From: Lumbricus rubellus
Lineage: Eukaryota; Annelida; Clitellata; Crassiclitellata; Lumbricidae
NCBI GenBank assembly: GCA_945859605.1
Contig: OX243821.1
Span: 34,053,878 to 34,117,877, forward strand
Direction of reading: 5' to 3'
DNA: 64,000 nt
The position numbers and the translations under genes are program-made. Positions 1 through 10,552 of the stretch are shown one piece after another. How positions within the stretch are numbered: the stretch's first letter is position 1; every line of letters starts with the position of its first letter. Under the pieces are notes generated by a model. The model saw only the letters and a program-made list of their open reading frames with translations. It had not been told where the DNA came from and did no database searches.

Positions 1-410
1 TGGCACTGCCTGTCACCAAGGCACGGAAGTTAAGTACGGGAGTTTCAAGTAACTACCACATAATTATTCATAGTCAGAAACAGTCAATTTCTTTTTATTT
101 TGAATAGGGTTTTGTTACAATGGATAACACTCTAGGATGCTGTGCTTAAATTACGCGGTTCGAATCTCGTAGAACTCAATGGATTTAGTTCTTCCTTCAT
201 TCCCTAGGTGGCGGTTAAAGTACATCGGAAGTACACATTGCATGGCCAGCTCCTGGGCAGGAACTTTGGAGGAGCGCTATATCAAATTCACAGTAAACAA
301 ATAACAAATGGCTGCAACTTGGCAATTTATGTATTTCGCCAATTATTTGAACTGCATAAATAATAGTAGGCCTACACTTACAGCACAGTGCTTTTTGTAC
401 AATGAGCTTC
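1..410 (+). repeat. Long interspersed repeat, copy 1 (tRNA-like B box)
   Basis: This stretch is closely matched by 17732-18130, from the GGCACTG core through the GGAGCGCTATATCAAA end. It contains GGTTCGAATCTC near 160, which resembles a Pol III B box, and ends like a CR1/L2 LINE tail (about 288-300). It is probably a SINE or composite non-autonomous element cut by the window edge. The short ORF on the minus strand here has no support as a gene. Confidence 0.6.
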
Positions 411-558
411 ATTATTAATTAGATAAATAGTGGGGTTTTATTATTACGTGAACGAAATACGTTTCTTTCACCCCATCTCATTTGAAATAGATGGGGAAAA
501 CACCCAATCTTTTAGCGTTGGACGTTCATAGAATTCTGTTGAACTACATGTAAATATA

Positions 559-1020
559 CGCCGGTGACAAGAAAAGGATTATCCCCCCAAAAAGCTATCC
601 GGGTGGATGAATTAATCTATCCCCCCGGATGGAATTAACCGGTCTAGACTATCCGGGGGGATAAACCATTCTATCCCATTTTTTGAAAATGTGTATAATT
701 AAAACAATTATACTTTAATCAAAATTTAAAGTGACTCTAATTGTTTTAAGTGACCTAAGCAATGCCAAGAGAAAGGCAACTCGAATTTATTTAGTGTCTC
801 TGAGTGTTTTTAAGTGTTTTAAACGTTTTAAGTGCTATAAAAACAGAGCAAAACAAATTATTTAGTAGGAAAAACATACCTGTTAGTGTCATTGTTCAAA
901 ACAAAGCAGATGAAAATTAATTTGCAAAAATAAAAGCACGCGGAAGTGTTTTTTTTCGACTTTTCCTCATTTTGGGGATACTTTTAATACGGGGCGATAC
1001 TCTATTTCGTGACACCGGCA
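559..1020. mobile_element. Candidate MITE with imperfect terminal inverted repeats
   Basis: The left end reads CGCCGGTGACAAGAAAA. The reverse complement of the right end reads TGCCGGTGTCACGAAA, so about 13 of 16 bases agree. The left part carries an inner inverted repeat of TATCCCCCC and GGGGGGATA tracts (585-665). No ORF is present. The family was not recognised and no clear target-site duplication was seen. Confidence 0.45.
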
Positions 1021-1221
1021 ATGTGTGTTGAAGTGTCCAGATCGTCTCGTACGGTTACTCCCAGAATCTTCATGTTTGAGACACGGTCCACTCCTTCGAT
1101 GGTTGGTGGTGACTCGGTATGCATGCCACGACGATGAATAAGCATCTTTCGGAATTTGGAAGCATACAGTACGGATGATCTCTATGGAGACAATTATCTC
1201 GTTATTCAGAAGTTTCTAGTA

Positions 1222-1255
1222 TTTATAGGCAGAAGAAAATATTTAAAAGAGGTGT
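1222..1255 (-). promoter_or_regulatory. Bipartite TATA/GACACCT element (description for all copies)
   Basis: The + strand reads TTTATA, exactly 22 bp, AGGTGT. Read on the minus strand this is ACACCT plus an A/T-rich run, then a TATA-like hexamer, with 28 bp from the start of one box to the start of the other. About 58 copies in this window keep the 22-bp gap while the DNA between and around the boxes varies. The best extended consensus of the first box is TTAGACACCTTTTTAA. It resembles a snRNA-type PSE followed by a TATA box; T-box protein half-sites (AGGTGT) or a conserved transposon end are alternatives. Copies below are listed only by their boxes. Confidence 0.65.
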
Positions 1256-1787
1256 ATATAAAGACATCAAAAATTAAGTTAGTTGCAGTTTAATTTATAT
1301 GACACAGTGTGATAAGAAGGATCATTTCAGTTTCTATACCTCCTTAATTCAAGCGCCATGGAACTGGCACTGCCTGGTTCTAATGGATTGTACGCACGAA
1401 TGGAGGGGTCACGAGATTTAAGCTATTTGCGAACTGGTGTGCGACGGGGTCTCGGCAAAATATACGTACACAAACTAGATATCTAATTATGACGCTCAAA
1501 TTGGCCTGTATACATAATTATAACTCTGTATTATCTTATATAGAAGTCCGATGTAATTTTATTACAATATAATTAAATTATGTTCATATCTAAACAGCAA
1601 ACCATTATAATAGTTAACATTTTAACACTAACACAGTTTCGTTTGTAAACATGATGTTTAACAAAATTAACCAATAGGCAATAGCCTACTGTAACATACA
1701 CGTTACATATAGATGGTTTTTGATATTGGATAGATTACGATTATCTTGCGGCCAGTAACACCGCTTTAATAAATTTATGATTCGCTA

Positions 1788-2230
1788 AACAAAGGTGTGT
1801 GATTGAGTAAGAGAATAGCGTTGGACGCCAAAGCAAAGAAGGGCGCCAGACTGCCAGTTCTATTATGGGCGCCCATTCTACGTGGGTCGCCACATGGTCT
1901 AGACGTTCTACAGGGCGTCACGCTGATCGAGATTGAACGAACTGGCGCCCACGTCGATGCCGGAAGTGATGAAGTGCAAACCGGAAATGATGACATCTAT
2001 ACCGGAAGTTGAGACTTTTCAATCGGAAGTTGGACTTTCGAGACCGGAAGTAGTCAGCGAATTCACGGATGACATCACGTTTAAGCGAGAATTATTATTT
2101 GTCGCCATAGTAACCAGGTTTTCCCATTCAAATAAAATGGGTTCAATGCTGACAGCGTTGTATGTAAAGAGAACTCTAACAATCATCCTATCTGCCGAGA
2201 CCGAGAAACTGTGGACGCCGTAGATGAAAA
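1788..2230 (+). repeat. ETS/CRE-rich module, copy 1
   Basis: The module starts at AAAGGTGTGTG and contains GGGCGCC palindromes, then a run of GCCGGAAGTG, ACCGGAAAT, ACCGGAAGTT, TCGGAAGTT and ACCGGAAGTA sites about 20-30 bp apart. A TGACATCACGTTTAAGCGAGAA block and a CGCCATAGTAAC block follow, and then GCCGAGACCGAGAAACTG. ACCGGAAGT is the ETS-family consensus and TGACGTCA the CREB/ATF consensus. Similar modules lie near 8.9, 10.6, 16.9 and 21.0 kb. The two short ORFs over this copy are by-products. Confidence 0.7.
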
Positions 2231-2367
2231 ATGATGAGAATCGATTTCAAGTCATTCGCTTTGTTGCTTACTCTGAAGACAATAATTATACGAGTGTTGA
2301 TGATGGCTGATAAGAAAGAATTTATACAGTTATTTCAATATTCAATATAATTATTCCAAAGATTGTA

Positions 2368-2401
2368 TTTGTAGCCTGCATGAAACAATTAGAAGAGGTG
2401 T
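2368..2401 (-). promoter_or_regulatory. Bipartite TATA/GACACCT element
   Basis: TTTGTA, 22 bp, AGGTGT. First member of a doublet with 2457. Confidence 0.6.
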
Positions 2402-2456
2402 CTAAATTATGCCACGATTGAATTCAAAAGATATTATATTTACGATACTTTAAAAT

Positions 2457-2490
2457 TATATAAGATAAATAAATTTTTTAGAAGAGGTGT
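2457..2490 (-). promoter_or_regulatory. Bipartite TATA/GACACCT element
   Basis: TATATA, 22 bp, AGGTGT, 89 bp after the previous copy. Confidence 0.6.
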
Positions 2491-2494
2491 CCTA

Positions 2495-2900
2495 CTACGG
2501 ATAGTGGGAGGGAGGTCATTTCACAAAGAAGGACCTACAACGGCAAAGGTGCGGTGTTGGGCCATGGCAGTCCTTGCCCTTGAAACCGAAAGATCAAGTC
2601 GATCAGCAGACCGGAGATGGCGGGAAGAGACTGCATAGACATGCCTGTGCATCAAGTCACGAATGTATTTAGGAGTCTGTCCGTTTTGAGTTCCAAGAGT
2701 AGTGCCTTGAATTGTATACGAGAGGTAACGGGAAGCCAGTGAAGAACATCAGTCATGTAGGTAGAAATGTTGGAGTATAGCGAGGTAGACGAGCAATGAG
2801 TCTGGCTGCCGAGTTCATAACTGACTGAAGGAAGGATAAGCGAACATTTGGAAACCCAGCAAATAGTGAGTTGCAGTAGTCAATTACGATAAAGTGAACT
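2495..2900 (-). repeat. Non-coding retroelement-like remnant
   Basis: Purine-rich text beginning GGGAGGGAGGTCATTTC and containing GGGAAGCCAGTGAAGAACA resembles the 3' parts of degenerate LINEs seen in animal genomes. A similar stretch lies at 25865-26160. No frame stays open. The family assignment is a guess. Confidence 0.35.
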
Positions 2901-3055
2901 GTGAAGGTGGTCCGTCAAACCTTATCGTCTCCACTCTCTTTTTTCGAAGGCATTCAACACGCGCGTCACCAACTTATATTTATATTTGTCTTAACTACCT
3001 TTAAAAAGGTGTGTAATTTGGCATTTAGAAAAAGGATGAAGAAAAGCGAATTCAA

Positions 3056-3427
3056 GCTTTTGAGAACAAGTGTATCAGAAAGCTGCTGAGAATTCCATGG
3101 ACTAAAATGATGACCAATGAACAGGTGTATGTGTCAGCGGGAGCCACAAGAGAACTATTGGCCCACACCAAAATTCGGAAACTTCGATATTTTGGTCATA
3201 TCATGAGACAACAAAACGGTAGCATCGAAAGCAGCATCATGACGGGTTTTGTGGAGGGGAACCGAGGACGAGGAAGGCCGAGGATATCTTGGATCGACAA
3301 CGTCCTGAACTGGACAGGACTTGTAGGCTCTGACTTAATGAGCGCGACAAGGAACAGAAGACTCTGGGCATTCAAGGTCCATTCATGTAGCCAACCGTCG
3401 CGATGCGACGATGGCGACATGACATGA
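3056..3427 (+). pseudogene. RTE-type LINE reverse transcriptase, C-terminal fragment
   Basis: One open frame encodes about 123 residues ending in TGA. It starts AFENKCIRKLLRIPWTKMM and includes KLRYFGHIMR and GRGRPRISWIDN, the hallmark C-terminal tail found after the RT thumb in RTE/BovB-like endonuclease-reverse transcriptases. The upstream endonuclease and catalytic RT core are missing, so this is a 5'-truncated copy. The GACATGACATGACATG at the end fits an RTE-style short tandem 3' tail. It joins the ACCTTTAAAAAGGTGTG sequence on its left. Confidence 0.75.
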
Positions 3428-3479
3428 CATGAATTTGGCATCAGCAACCTATCACTCGCAATTATTATTATGGGTGACA

Positions 3480-3990
3480 ATTGACGGCCTGAGCCTAACC
3501 GTTAGATGGAGACTAGCAGAAGTGGTTATCGAATTCACTGTCGATAGCTAGATTCGTCGCCATAGTGACTATGTTACTCTTCCAATTCACTTCAAAGGTG
3601 GAAACATTGGTGGAGTTTATCAGAGGCTAGGGGTCTAAGCCCCTCCAAGAAAGCCCGGATTCAACTTTTTTACCATTAAAATGGTATTTTTTCGGGGTTA
3701 GCGCCCCCAATAAGGCCCAGATTCGGGGTTAGCCCCTCCCGAATGGAAATCAAACTCCGCCCATGGGTGGAGATGACGTCAAATGCCGACAGCATAGGAA
3801 GTAAGGAGAAATTCAAACACGTTTATCTTGCTTAATGCAACAAGCCACGTCCGATCCAAATCACGCACGATCTCACGTATAAACGAGAACTGAAACGGTC
3901 GTCATAGCAACGGCGAATTATTTATGCAGTCTGGCCACAAGCCGTGAGGTCTCGCGTGCACTCTATATAATAGTTGCCTCACACTTTCTT
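3480..3990 (+). repeat. ETS/CRE module, degenerate copy
   Basis: The text keeps the later blocks of the module (ATCGAATTCACTG, CGTCGCCATAGTGAC) and a second CACGTATAAACGAGAACTG and CGTCATAGCAACGGCG pair at 3870-3920. The CCGGAAGT cluster is missing. Between them lies a repeated AGCCCCTCC / GGGGTTAG segment of unknown nature (3625-3760). Confidence 0.45.
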
Positions 3991-4030
3991 CAACGTGACT
4001 GCATTCATAATTTTTTACCCTCAGTCAACC

Positions 4031-4064
4031 TTTATAAGCTGGATGACACAATTATAAGAGGTGT
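4031..4064 (-). promoter_or_regulatory. Bipartite TATA/GACACCT element
   Basis: TTTATA, 22 bp, AGGTGT. Doublet with 4116 (85 bp). Confidence 0.6.
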
Positions 4065-4115
4065 TTAATTTTTCTTTTACTATTATAATTCAAATTCAAA
4101 ATGTTTACCATTTTA

Positions 4116-4149
4116 TTTATAGACGCACATATAGTGGTAGGAGAGGTGT
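4116..4149 (-). promoter_or_regulatory. Bipartite TATA/GACACCT element
   Basis: TTTATA, 22 bp, AGGTGT. Confidence 0.6.
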
Positions 4150-4307
4150 ATAGGGCACTGCAAAAGTAGTCATAAAAATGTCATGTAGTAGTGATTTCAA
4201 TCGAACAACACCTTTAAATAATAAGGATCATTTTAGCTGCACTGGCTTGCATTGAAGGAGTTTCATATTTATTTTAAGATACCAGTCAATCAATTTATCT
4301 GTTTATT

Positions 4308-4372
4308 TTACCCATGACCCCATTAATAGCATAGGTATCAAAACAATTCCGGCTGGAATGAGTTATCGAATG
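4308..4372 (+). mobile_element. Degenerate half of a piggyBac-like MITE
   Basis: The text from ACCCATGACC through AGGTATCAAAACAATTCC to GGAATGAGTTA parallels the right-hand 60 bp of the MITE inserted in the LINE at 61726-61808. The left terminus is not recognisable, so this copy is decayed. Confidence 0.5.
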
Positions 4373-4562
4373 GACGAATTAATTAATGAATAAACGAATT
4401 AATGAATTATTTTATGAATTAAATAAGTAAATACACAATTAATTATTTCACATAATTTTTATGAATCTGAGAATATCAACTTTTTGAATAATTTCAAATA
4501 CTGCATTTCCTTGTTTGCTAGTGATGATTGAAAGGAAGTTGCTTCGCTGAGAAGTTTAATTA

Positions 4563-4596
4563 TTTATAAACTGATGGAATTCTTTAGAAGAGGTGT
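4563..4596 (-). promoter_or_regulatory. Bipartite TATA/GACACCT element
   Basis: TTTATA, 22 bp, AGGTGT. Confidence 0.6.
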
Positions 4597-4654
4597 CTAT
4601 GAGACACTGTATAAGAATACATTTAACATGGAAAACCGTCATCTACCAAGGGTG

Positions 4655-4844
4655 ACAGAAATTTTTAGCATACCGTTCTACACAAAATGTGCAGTCCTAA
4701 GTGGACTTGTGCAGTTGTAGAAGCACTTCTGAGCAGTTAAACTCAGTAAAATGAAGCCATTATCATCCGGTTGGAATAAATTTACAATATATGATAGGAA
4801 AAAGAAGAGATTGTGCAGTTCTAAAAATTCCTTTAAAAAGCCCT
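4655..4844. mobile_element. hAT-like MITE (family A), copy 1
   Basis: Related to 21983-22177 and 28978-29169. Shared internal blocks are ACACAAAATGTGCAGT, TGTGCAGTTGTAGAAGCACT and ATTGTGCAGTTCTAAAAATT. The right end is AAAAAGCCCTG. The neighbouring host sequence GCGAGTGAAAGGACGTCC is the same module site that is occupied in the 29-kb copy. Confidence 0.6.
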
Positions 4845-5052
4845 GGCGAGTGAAAGGACGTCCAATGTCGAAAGCGTATATGTAGTCATGAGAATTCTAG
4901 CGGCCCTCGTGTCGACCGAGACCGATAAACTGTAGTCGCCGTTTATCGGAAACTCATGTCATGTGATTTGCTTTGTTGCTTACTCTGAACAAAAATGATT
5001 ACACGAATGTGGATTATGTAAAGCAAGAACAAAAAATGGCCAAAATATATTT
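4845..5052 (+). repeat. Module 3' half
   Basis: Contains GGACGTCCAATGTCGAAAGC, GAATTCTAGCGGCCCTCGTG, TCGACCGAGACCGATAAACT and TGATTTGCTTTGTTGCTTAC, the block order that follows the ETS/CRE part in complete modules. Here the ETS/CRE part is replaced by the MITE on its left. Confidence 0.6.
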
Positions 5053-5053
5053 A

Positions 5054-5087
5054 TTTGTATCCTGCATAAAACAATTAGAAGAGGTGT
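5054..5087 (-). promoter_or_regulatory. Bipartite TATA/GACACCT element
   Basis: TTTGTA, 22 bp, AGGTGT. Confidence 0.6.
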
Positions 5088-5163
5088 TTAAATTATGCGA
5101 AATTTGCATTCAAGGTCATTTTTCACATTGCATAACGTCGTCGCATTTTTTGTACAACAGTGT

Positions 5164-5165
<2 letters not shown>

Positions 5166-5216
<51 letters not shown>

Positions 5217-5217
5217 C
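5166..5217. repeat. (AT)n microsatellite
   Basis: About 26 dinucleotide units with one interruption. A degenerate AGGTAT box follows at 5238. Confidence 0.95.
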
Positions 5218-5333
5218 ATAAAATAGAAATTTAGAAGAGGTATCCATAATTTATTCTTTGCGATAGAAGATTTAAGAGATAGAATCTGGTTGTAGTTTCA
5301 GTTTAGGATCACTTTGTTGAGAATTTTTAAACA

Positions 5334-5367
5334 GTTATAGATCAAATAAATTTTTTAGAAGAGGTGT
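5334..5367 (-). promoter_or_regulatory. Bipartite TATA/GACACCT element
   Basis: GTTATA, 22 bp, AGGTGT. Confidence 0.55.
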
Positions 5368-5379
5368 TTGTGAAGGACA

Positions 5380-6120
5380 TCAATGTCGAAAGCGTTGGTA
5401 GTCATGATATTGATTACGAAGACATCTAAAACTGAGTTAGTAATAGCAATTTAAGTTCAACGACACTGTGTGACAAGAAGAATTGGGCTACTAATTAGTT
5501 TTGACCAAGCGTGTAACTGGATTTGCATGCTACTAAGGGTTGTCCATTATATTGCGTGCGCTCGGATAAGAAATACCCTTCCTTCGTTCGTAATATATGG
5601 TTGGCCCCTAAGGCGCTAAAGTTCATTAGCGAAGTTTTATGAAGATATCACATAATCAAAAGTCCCGTTTCTCCTGTATCATCATCAATATCATAGGGCT
5701 CAATGCCCGTAAGAGTCCGATGCCACTCTCTGTTTGAGTCTGTCTCGTGCCATGTTGCCCAGCTTCAACCGGTCCGGACACCAGATCTGCTCCATACCAT
5801 TAACATCTTGAAGCATCTAAACCACCTTGTCGGATTGAAGAGAATCGTGAAAAAGAGGCACGAAGGACAACGTGGGTCAATGCCCGTTCTCCTGTATGCC
5901 ATACTGTAATACGACAGACAAAATCTGTCAGCGGCGAGAGCAGTGCCTATATTAATCATTATGATAATCATAATTTTGATTAGAAATCGTCATAAGTTGA
6001 ATTATATAATTATGTCTTTATGACGTATTTTCCTGGTACAGAGCTCGACTATTCCACAGTATAATAAGACAACTGATTACTTACTATTATTATTTATTTA
6101 ATTGACTACTTATACGAAAC
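5380..6120. other. No gene seen
   Basis: Divergent module text. It includes an AACTGAGTTAGTAATAGCAA / CAACGACACTGTGTGACAAG block (5425-5485) and a CAATGCCCGTAAGAGTCCGA segment (5700-5900) that recurs at 10107-10200. The two overlapping short ORFs lie on opposite strands and have no family likeness. Confidence 0.5.
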
Positions 6121-6126
6121 TTATTA

Positions 6127-6160
6127 CTTATAATATATGTAATTTATTTTTAAAAGGTGT
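6127..6160 (-). promoter_or_regulatory. Bipartite TATA/GACACCT element
   Basis: CTTATA, 22 bp, AGGTGT. Confidence 0.6.
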
Positions 6161-6524
6161 CTCAAATGTTCAAATCATTCATTTTTACCGCTTCAGTCGT
6201 TGTGCTAGAACAAAGAATGCATGTGCAGTTCGCAAAACTTGAAAGACATGAATAGAGTATCTGTCTGCGTGCATGTCTGTCTGTCTGTTTGTCCGTATGT
6301 CTGTTTGTCTGACTGTATGTTTGATTGTCATTAGATAGAGAGGCAGACAAATACGCAAACAAATAAGCTTTGGGTCCCGTGTGTTGAATCATCAACCAGT
6401 CAGCGTCGTGCTTTCTCAGTTGTAGGTCCATATGTCTGAAATAGTCTTCCGTTGGAGATGCGCCTGTTACCTATAATTGACTCGTCAGTGCTTTACAGTC
6501 TCTTTAAAACGTTTTTTTATTCAA

Positions 6525-6600
6525 CGTGGATGGACTGGGAGCGCTTCTGAATAGCTTTCTTGAAAGGTGCTAATTAATTTATTTAAATAAATTAGTGTAT
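6525..6600 (+). mobile_element. CR1/L2-type LINE 3' end
   Basis: GGACTGGGAGCGCTTCTGAA followed by CTTTCTTGAAAGGTGCTAAT is a decayed form of the recurrent L2-like 3' end. Poly-C (6677-6694) and A/T-rich sequence without genes follow up to 7.6 kb. Confidence 0.5.
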
Positions 6601-6995
6601 GAATAAACGAATTAATTAATTCTGCTCAATTTGTGGATCTCCATTTCGCACCAGTCTGTGATGTCATCCAGCCACCACCACCCCCCCCCCCCCCGCCAAC
6701 CGCCTTTCTATGATCCCCGCTCCGTCTACAAAAATTATAATATTATTGGAGGTCTAGCCCTTGGACAACCCTTTTTGCACACCTGTGTTAAGCAATTCAT
6801 ACAGAGATAAGAGTTTAAAATCCACTTTTGCATATCACAATCGAACATTCCGACTATTATAATACACTGTATTCAAGTACTAACAGGCCACAGGAAAACC
6901 GTTGCCGTTGAATTATCAGTTATCCAATGCTCGTAATAATTATGTGAGTCCAAAATGTAGCGCACTGGATAACAGAGTGTCATGGGCATCAGCAG

Positions 6996-7029
6996 ACACC
7001 TTTTTAAAGTATAAAGATCAACAATAATA
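6996..7029 (+). promoter_or_regulatory. Weak bipartite element
   Basis: ACACCT, 22 bp, ATAATA. The second box is poor. Confidence 0.3.
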
Positions 7030-7744
7030 GTTAGTCAGCCTCTACCACATAAATGTTTGTCCAATTATTTCAGTTATTACTTCGATCTCGATGTCATAAT
7101 AAGCAATTTGAAAACCAAGAATAAAAAAACTAAAGTGAAAACACTAGCAAGGTAAAGTTTTGAAGTAAATGGAAAAATCAATTCAAAAGTTGATTCAAAA
7201 GGTTTTTCAGAAGATAAAAAGTCAAATGGAAAACGTAAGTTATTAATTTTAAAGATTAAATTTAATATGTTGTAAAATTGATCAAAGAGCCAACAGCTCC
7301 ATCTACGCCACTTTTCCATGTCTCCTTTAATAATCAGCACAAAGACTTACACTGCCATTGGAAAGACATGGGAGAGGATTGGCCACACACCATCATACTC
7401 CAATACAAATAAACAATATTTAGGTGTGCGAAATAGAAACACCAACCTACTAATCGCCATGGCCTCTATCGTCAATGGAACCTTTTTCAACTGGCAAAAA
7501 CCTTCGGGGTCATTCTTATGACCCACCCTGTACAGTTGCAAACGCATAAGGTTGAGGAGGAGGCGGAGGAATAATAATATGGTTAAGCAACGACTTTTTT
7601 TAAACAATACGCATTAAATGTTAATTTAAATCTAGATGTACTTATATAATATACTTTAAAAAGGTGTTTTAAATGTTCAGATCAGTTTTTCACAGGCTTC
7701 AGTAACTCTTAAAAGGCGTTGCGTAAGAAGGAATAAAGATGATT

Positions 7745-7809
7745 TTGTCTGTCTATCTGCCTATCTATCTGTCTGTCTGTCTGTCTATCTGTCTGTCTGC
7801 CTGTCTGCC

Positions 7810-7894
<85 letters not shown>

Positions 7895-7898
7895 GTCT
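7745..7898. repeat. (CTGT)n microsatellite
   Basis: About 38 tetranucleotide units with CTAT and CTGC variants. The serine/cysteine/leucine-rich ORF over it is an artefact of the repeat. Confidence 0.95.
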
Positions 7899-8199
7899 GT
7901 ATACCCTTTAGTTGCAAGCCGTATGTCTGTTTATCACTATTTTGAAAAACACAACAACAATAATATGGTTGACGGTGTTATAGGCCAGTTGATTATATAC
8001 AGTTAACTGTTGTGTTCACTAAAGCTTTTTCAGTCAATTTCGACAGTGTACAGTCTTTGTGCTCATCATTAAAGGAGACATGGAAAAGTGGATAGATGGA
8101 GCTGTTGGCACTACTCACGCACGTATGAATTTATCATGCGCATTTGTTCTTCTTGAATGTTTGTGGATATAATTAGCGCCATTATATTTTTTATGCATG

Positions 8200-8566
8200 A
8201 ACCGTTGCATCGTACCGAGTTGCTTCACTTGTCTGGCGTTGCCTTATTGATTGTGCTCCATCATATCTGTCTAGTCTTTGTTGACCTGTCTCCGACCTTG
8301 CAGCACGTCGAGCTCTTCGCTCTGCGACAATGGGGGAGCTTTTGGTTCCTCGAGCTCGCACTTCTACGATACAGCGCCGAATCTGTTCTTCTAGAATGGC
8401 CTCCCACTAACCTTGCGACTTAGGCCTATACTAAATTCACCTGATTTTATAAGTCGCTCAAATCCTATACTTTTTAGCTGTGGCTGGACTGGGAACGCCT
8501 CTGAGTAGGTTTCTTGTACATGCGCTCTATAAATTATCGAAATGAATGAATGAAGGAATGAACATA
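8200..8566 (+). mobile_element. CR1/L2-type LINE 3' end with (GAAT)n tail
   Basis: Broken reading frames keep the TCGTTGACCTG...GAATGGCCTCCC stretch that gives the WNGLP-type C-terminus in relatives. Then come GGCTGGACTGGGAACGCCTC, GTAGGTTTCTTG and GCGCTCTATAAAT, and a GAATGAATGAAGGAATG tail. A sister copy lies at 42910-43265. The 88-residue ORF is in a wrong frame. Confidence 0.75.
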
Positions 8567-8851
8567 ATAGACACCTGTATTATATATTTTCCAAACCTAT
8601 AAGAACAGTGGTCTTTGTGCTTATTCTTAACATGGAGTGTTTGATGTAATGCAATTGCAGTTGTTTGATGAGAAGCCAATTAAGTTTCATGGTCCCAGTA
8701 TGATACTGGAACACTTTTTTCTTACTAAACTCAAAACTGTGCTTTTTTGTCGTGCTAGAGTCAGGAACTCTTTTTGATTCCCAGAAGAAGCGCAATATCA
8801 ATTAGTGATTTACCGAACGAAATATTGCGTATTACACGTTAAACCGCATTA

Positions 8852-8885
8852 TTTATATACGATCAAACTCTAGTTAGAAAGGTGT
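8852..8885 (-). promoter_or_regulatory. Bipartite TATA/GACACCT element at the edge of module copy 2
   Basis: TTTATA, 22 bp, AGGTGT. Confidence 0.6.
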
Positions 8886-9370
8886 GCAAAATTTCATCAT
8901 CAACCAACCAATCGCCATGGCCTCCGTTAAGCACAGGCCCTCAATGGGGCGCCCCGCTCTTATACGGGCTTCCAAGTATAAATATGGGCTCCAAATTAAC
9001 GACGATTGCCAAAGTAACGAATGGCACCAGTAACGTTATGGGCGCCATTCCATCTTGGGGCACCGCAGGGTCTCGGCGTTCTACAGGGCGCCACGGTGGT
9101 GGAGGTCGATCGAATTGGCGCCCACATCGATACCGGAAGTGAATAAATCGATACCGGAAGTTATGCAATAAATACCTAGAATGATGAAATCCAGACCGGA
9201 AACGGTGATATTTCTATACCGGAAGTTTTAACTCTTCAACCGGAAGTCTGACATTCGAGACCGGAAGTGATTGCGACTCTGGCGGAAGTCGTCATCAAAT
9301 TCGCGGATGACGTCACGTTTATATCTTAGCTAAAAATCATCGCCATAGTAACGACGAAGAGTTATTGGTG
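8886..9370 (+). repeat. ETS/CRE-rich module, copy 2 (best preserved)
   Basis: Order of blocks: CCATGGCCTCCGTTAAGCAC, CAATGGGGCGCCCC, GTTATGGGCGCCATTCC, GAATTGGCGCCCACATCG, then five exact CCGGAAGT sites (9133-9273) plus near matches, GGCGGAAGTCGTCATC, GATGACGTCACG, and ATCGCCATAGTAACGACG. The GGCGCC palindromes are E2F-like, and CGCCAT is YY1-like; these are motif resemblances only. It has the look of a compact CpG-rich promoter or enhancer copied many times. Two opposite short ORFs over it are by-products. Confidence 0.75.
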
Positions 9371-9438
9371 TCTAGGATTTCCCCTCCAAACCATTTCAAC
9401 GGATGGATGGGGGATAGACTTATACAATGCTGGCCTCG

Positions 9439-9548
<110 letters not shown>

Positions 9549-9680
9549 CCTCATGTCGACCGAGACTAAGAAACTGTAATGGATGTCGATGATAAAACGA
9601 TGTCATAATAATGACTTGCTTTGTTTCTTATTGTGGACAAATTAGCGAAGATATCAAACATATTTATTCCGAAAATGGTA

Positions 9681-9714
9681 TTTGTAGCATGCATGAACCA
9701 ATTAAAAGAGGTGT
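9681..9714 (-). promoter_or_regulatory. Bipartite TATA/GACACCT element
   Basis: TTTGTA, 22 bp, AGGTGT. Confidence 0.6.
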
Positions 9715-10013
9715 TTATATATACTGACTTATTACCGTGGCTAAGCTTCCGCCCGCATCAGCCGCTCCTCTATCATAGACAGCCTCCAGTCGTGTAGGCT
9801 GTGCTATTCATAATTATTTGAGTTTCTTGATCAACTGTATTCTCAATCTTCCTTGGTACAGATTTAGTAGTCATGGTGTATATAGCCACAAACTCTACTT
9901 CCTTCTCTCTGAAGAAAACGTGCCTTCCTTGTATGTTCAGTGAATTATGTGAGAGCCAATTACAATGTATCGTGTTGACCGAGACCAAGAAACTGATGTT
10001 TACGACTCTGTAA

Positions 10014-10030
10014 TTCATCATCATCATCAT

Positions 10031-10091
<61 letters not shown>
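10014..10091. repeat. (ATC)n microsatellite
   Basis: About 25 trinucleotide units with one AAT variant. The methionine-run ORF on the minus strand is an artefact. Confidence 0.95.
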
Positions 10092-10092
<1 letters not shown>

Positions 10093-10237
10093 ATATCCTT
10101 AGGCTCAATGCCCGTAGGAGTCCGACGCCTCTCTCTGTCTGAGTCAGTCTCGCGTCATGTTGCCCAGCTTCAACCTGTCCGTCAGCAGGTCAGCTCCATA
10201 CCATTAACAGTGCTTAGAGTTAGAGTGTTGTCCTTAA

Positions 10238-10271
10238 ACACCTTTAAAGCAGTTGTAACTAGTTTTATATA
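10238..10271 (+). promoter_or_regulatory. Bipartite GACACCT/TATA element
   Basis: ACACCT, 22 bp, TATATA. One of few + strand copies in the first 35 kb. Confidence 0.6.
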
Positions 10272-10552
10272 TTAACATCTTGAAGCAGCTAGAACACTTT
10301 TGTCTGAATAACTCACAAATTGGCAGACCGTGTTCTTTGCTCTAAATAATATTTTCATAGGCTGAAGATCAAAAAGCAAATCGAAAACGTAAGTTATTAA
10401 TTAGAGAATAAATTTAATAAGTTGTAAAATTGATCTAAGAGACAACAGCCACTTTTCCATGTCTCCTTTAACAAAGAGCACACAGACTGTTACACACTGT
10501 CGTTGGAAAGAGGATTGGCCACACACCATCATACGCCTTGGCAAGAAATAGC

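Noticed and set aside
1..60. 5S rRNA-like string (CACGGAAGTTAAGTACGGGAG)
   Set aside because: Only about 20 bases loosely resemble 5S rRNA. The rest of a 5S gene and its internal promoter layout are missing.
7739..7945. Cys/Leu/Ser-rich 68-residue ORF
   Set aside because: It is a translation of (CTGT)n.
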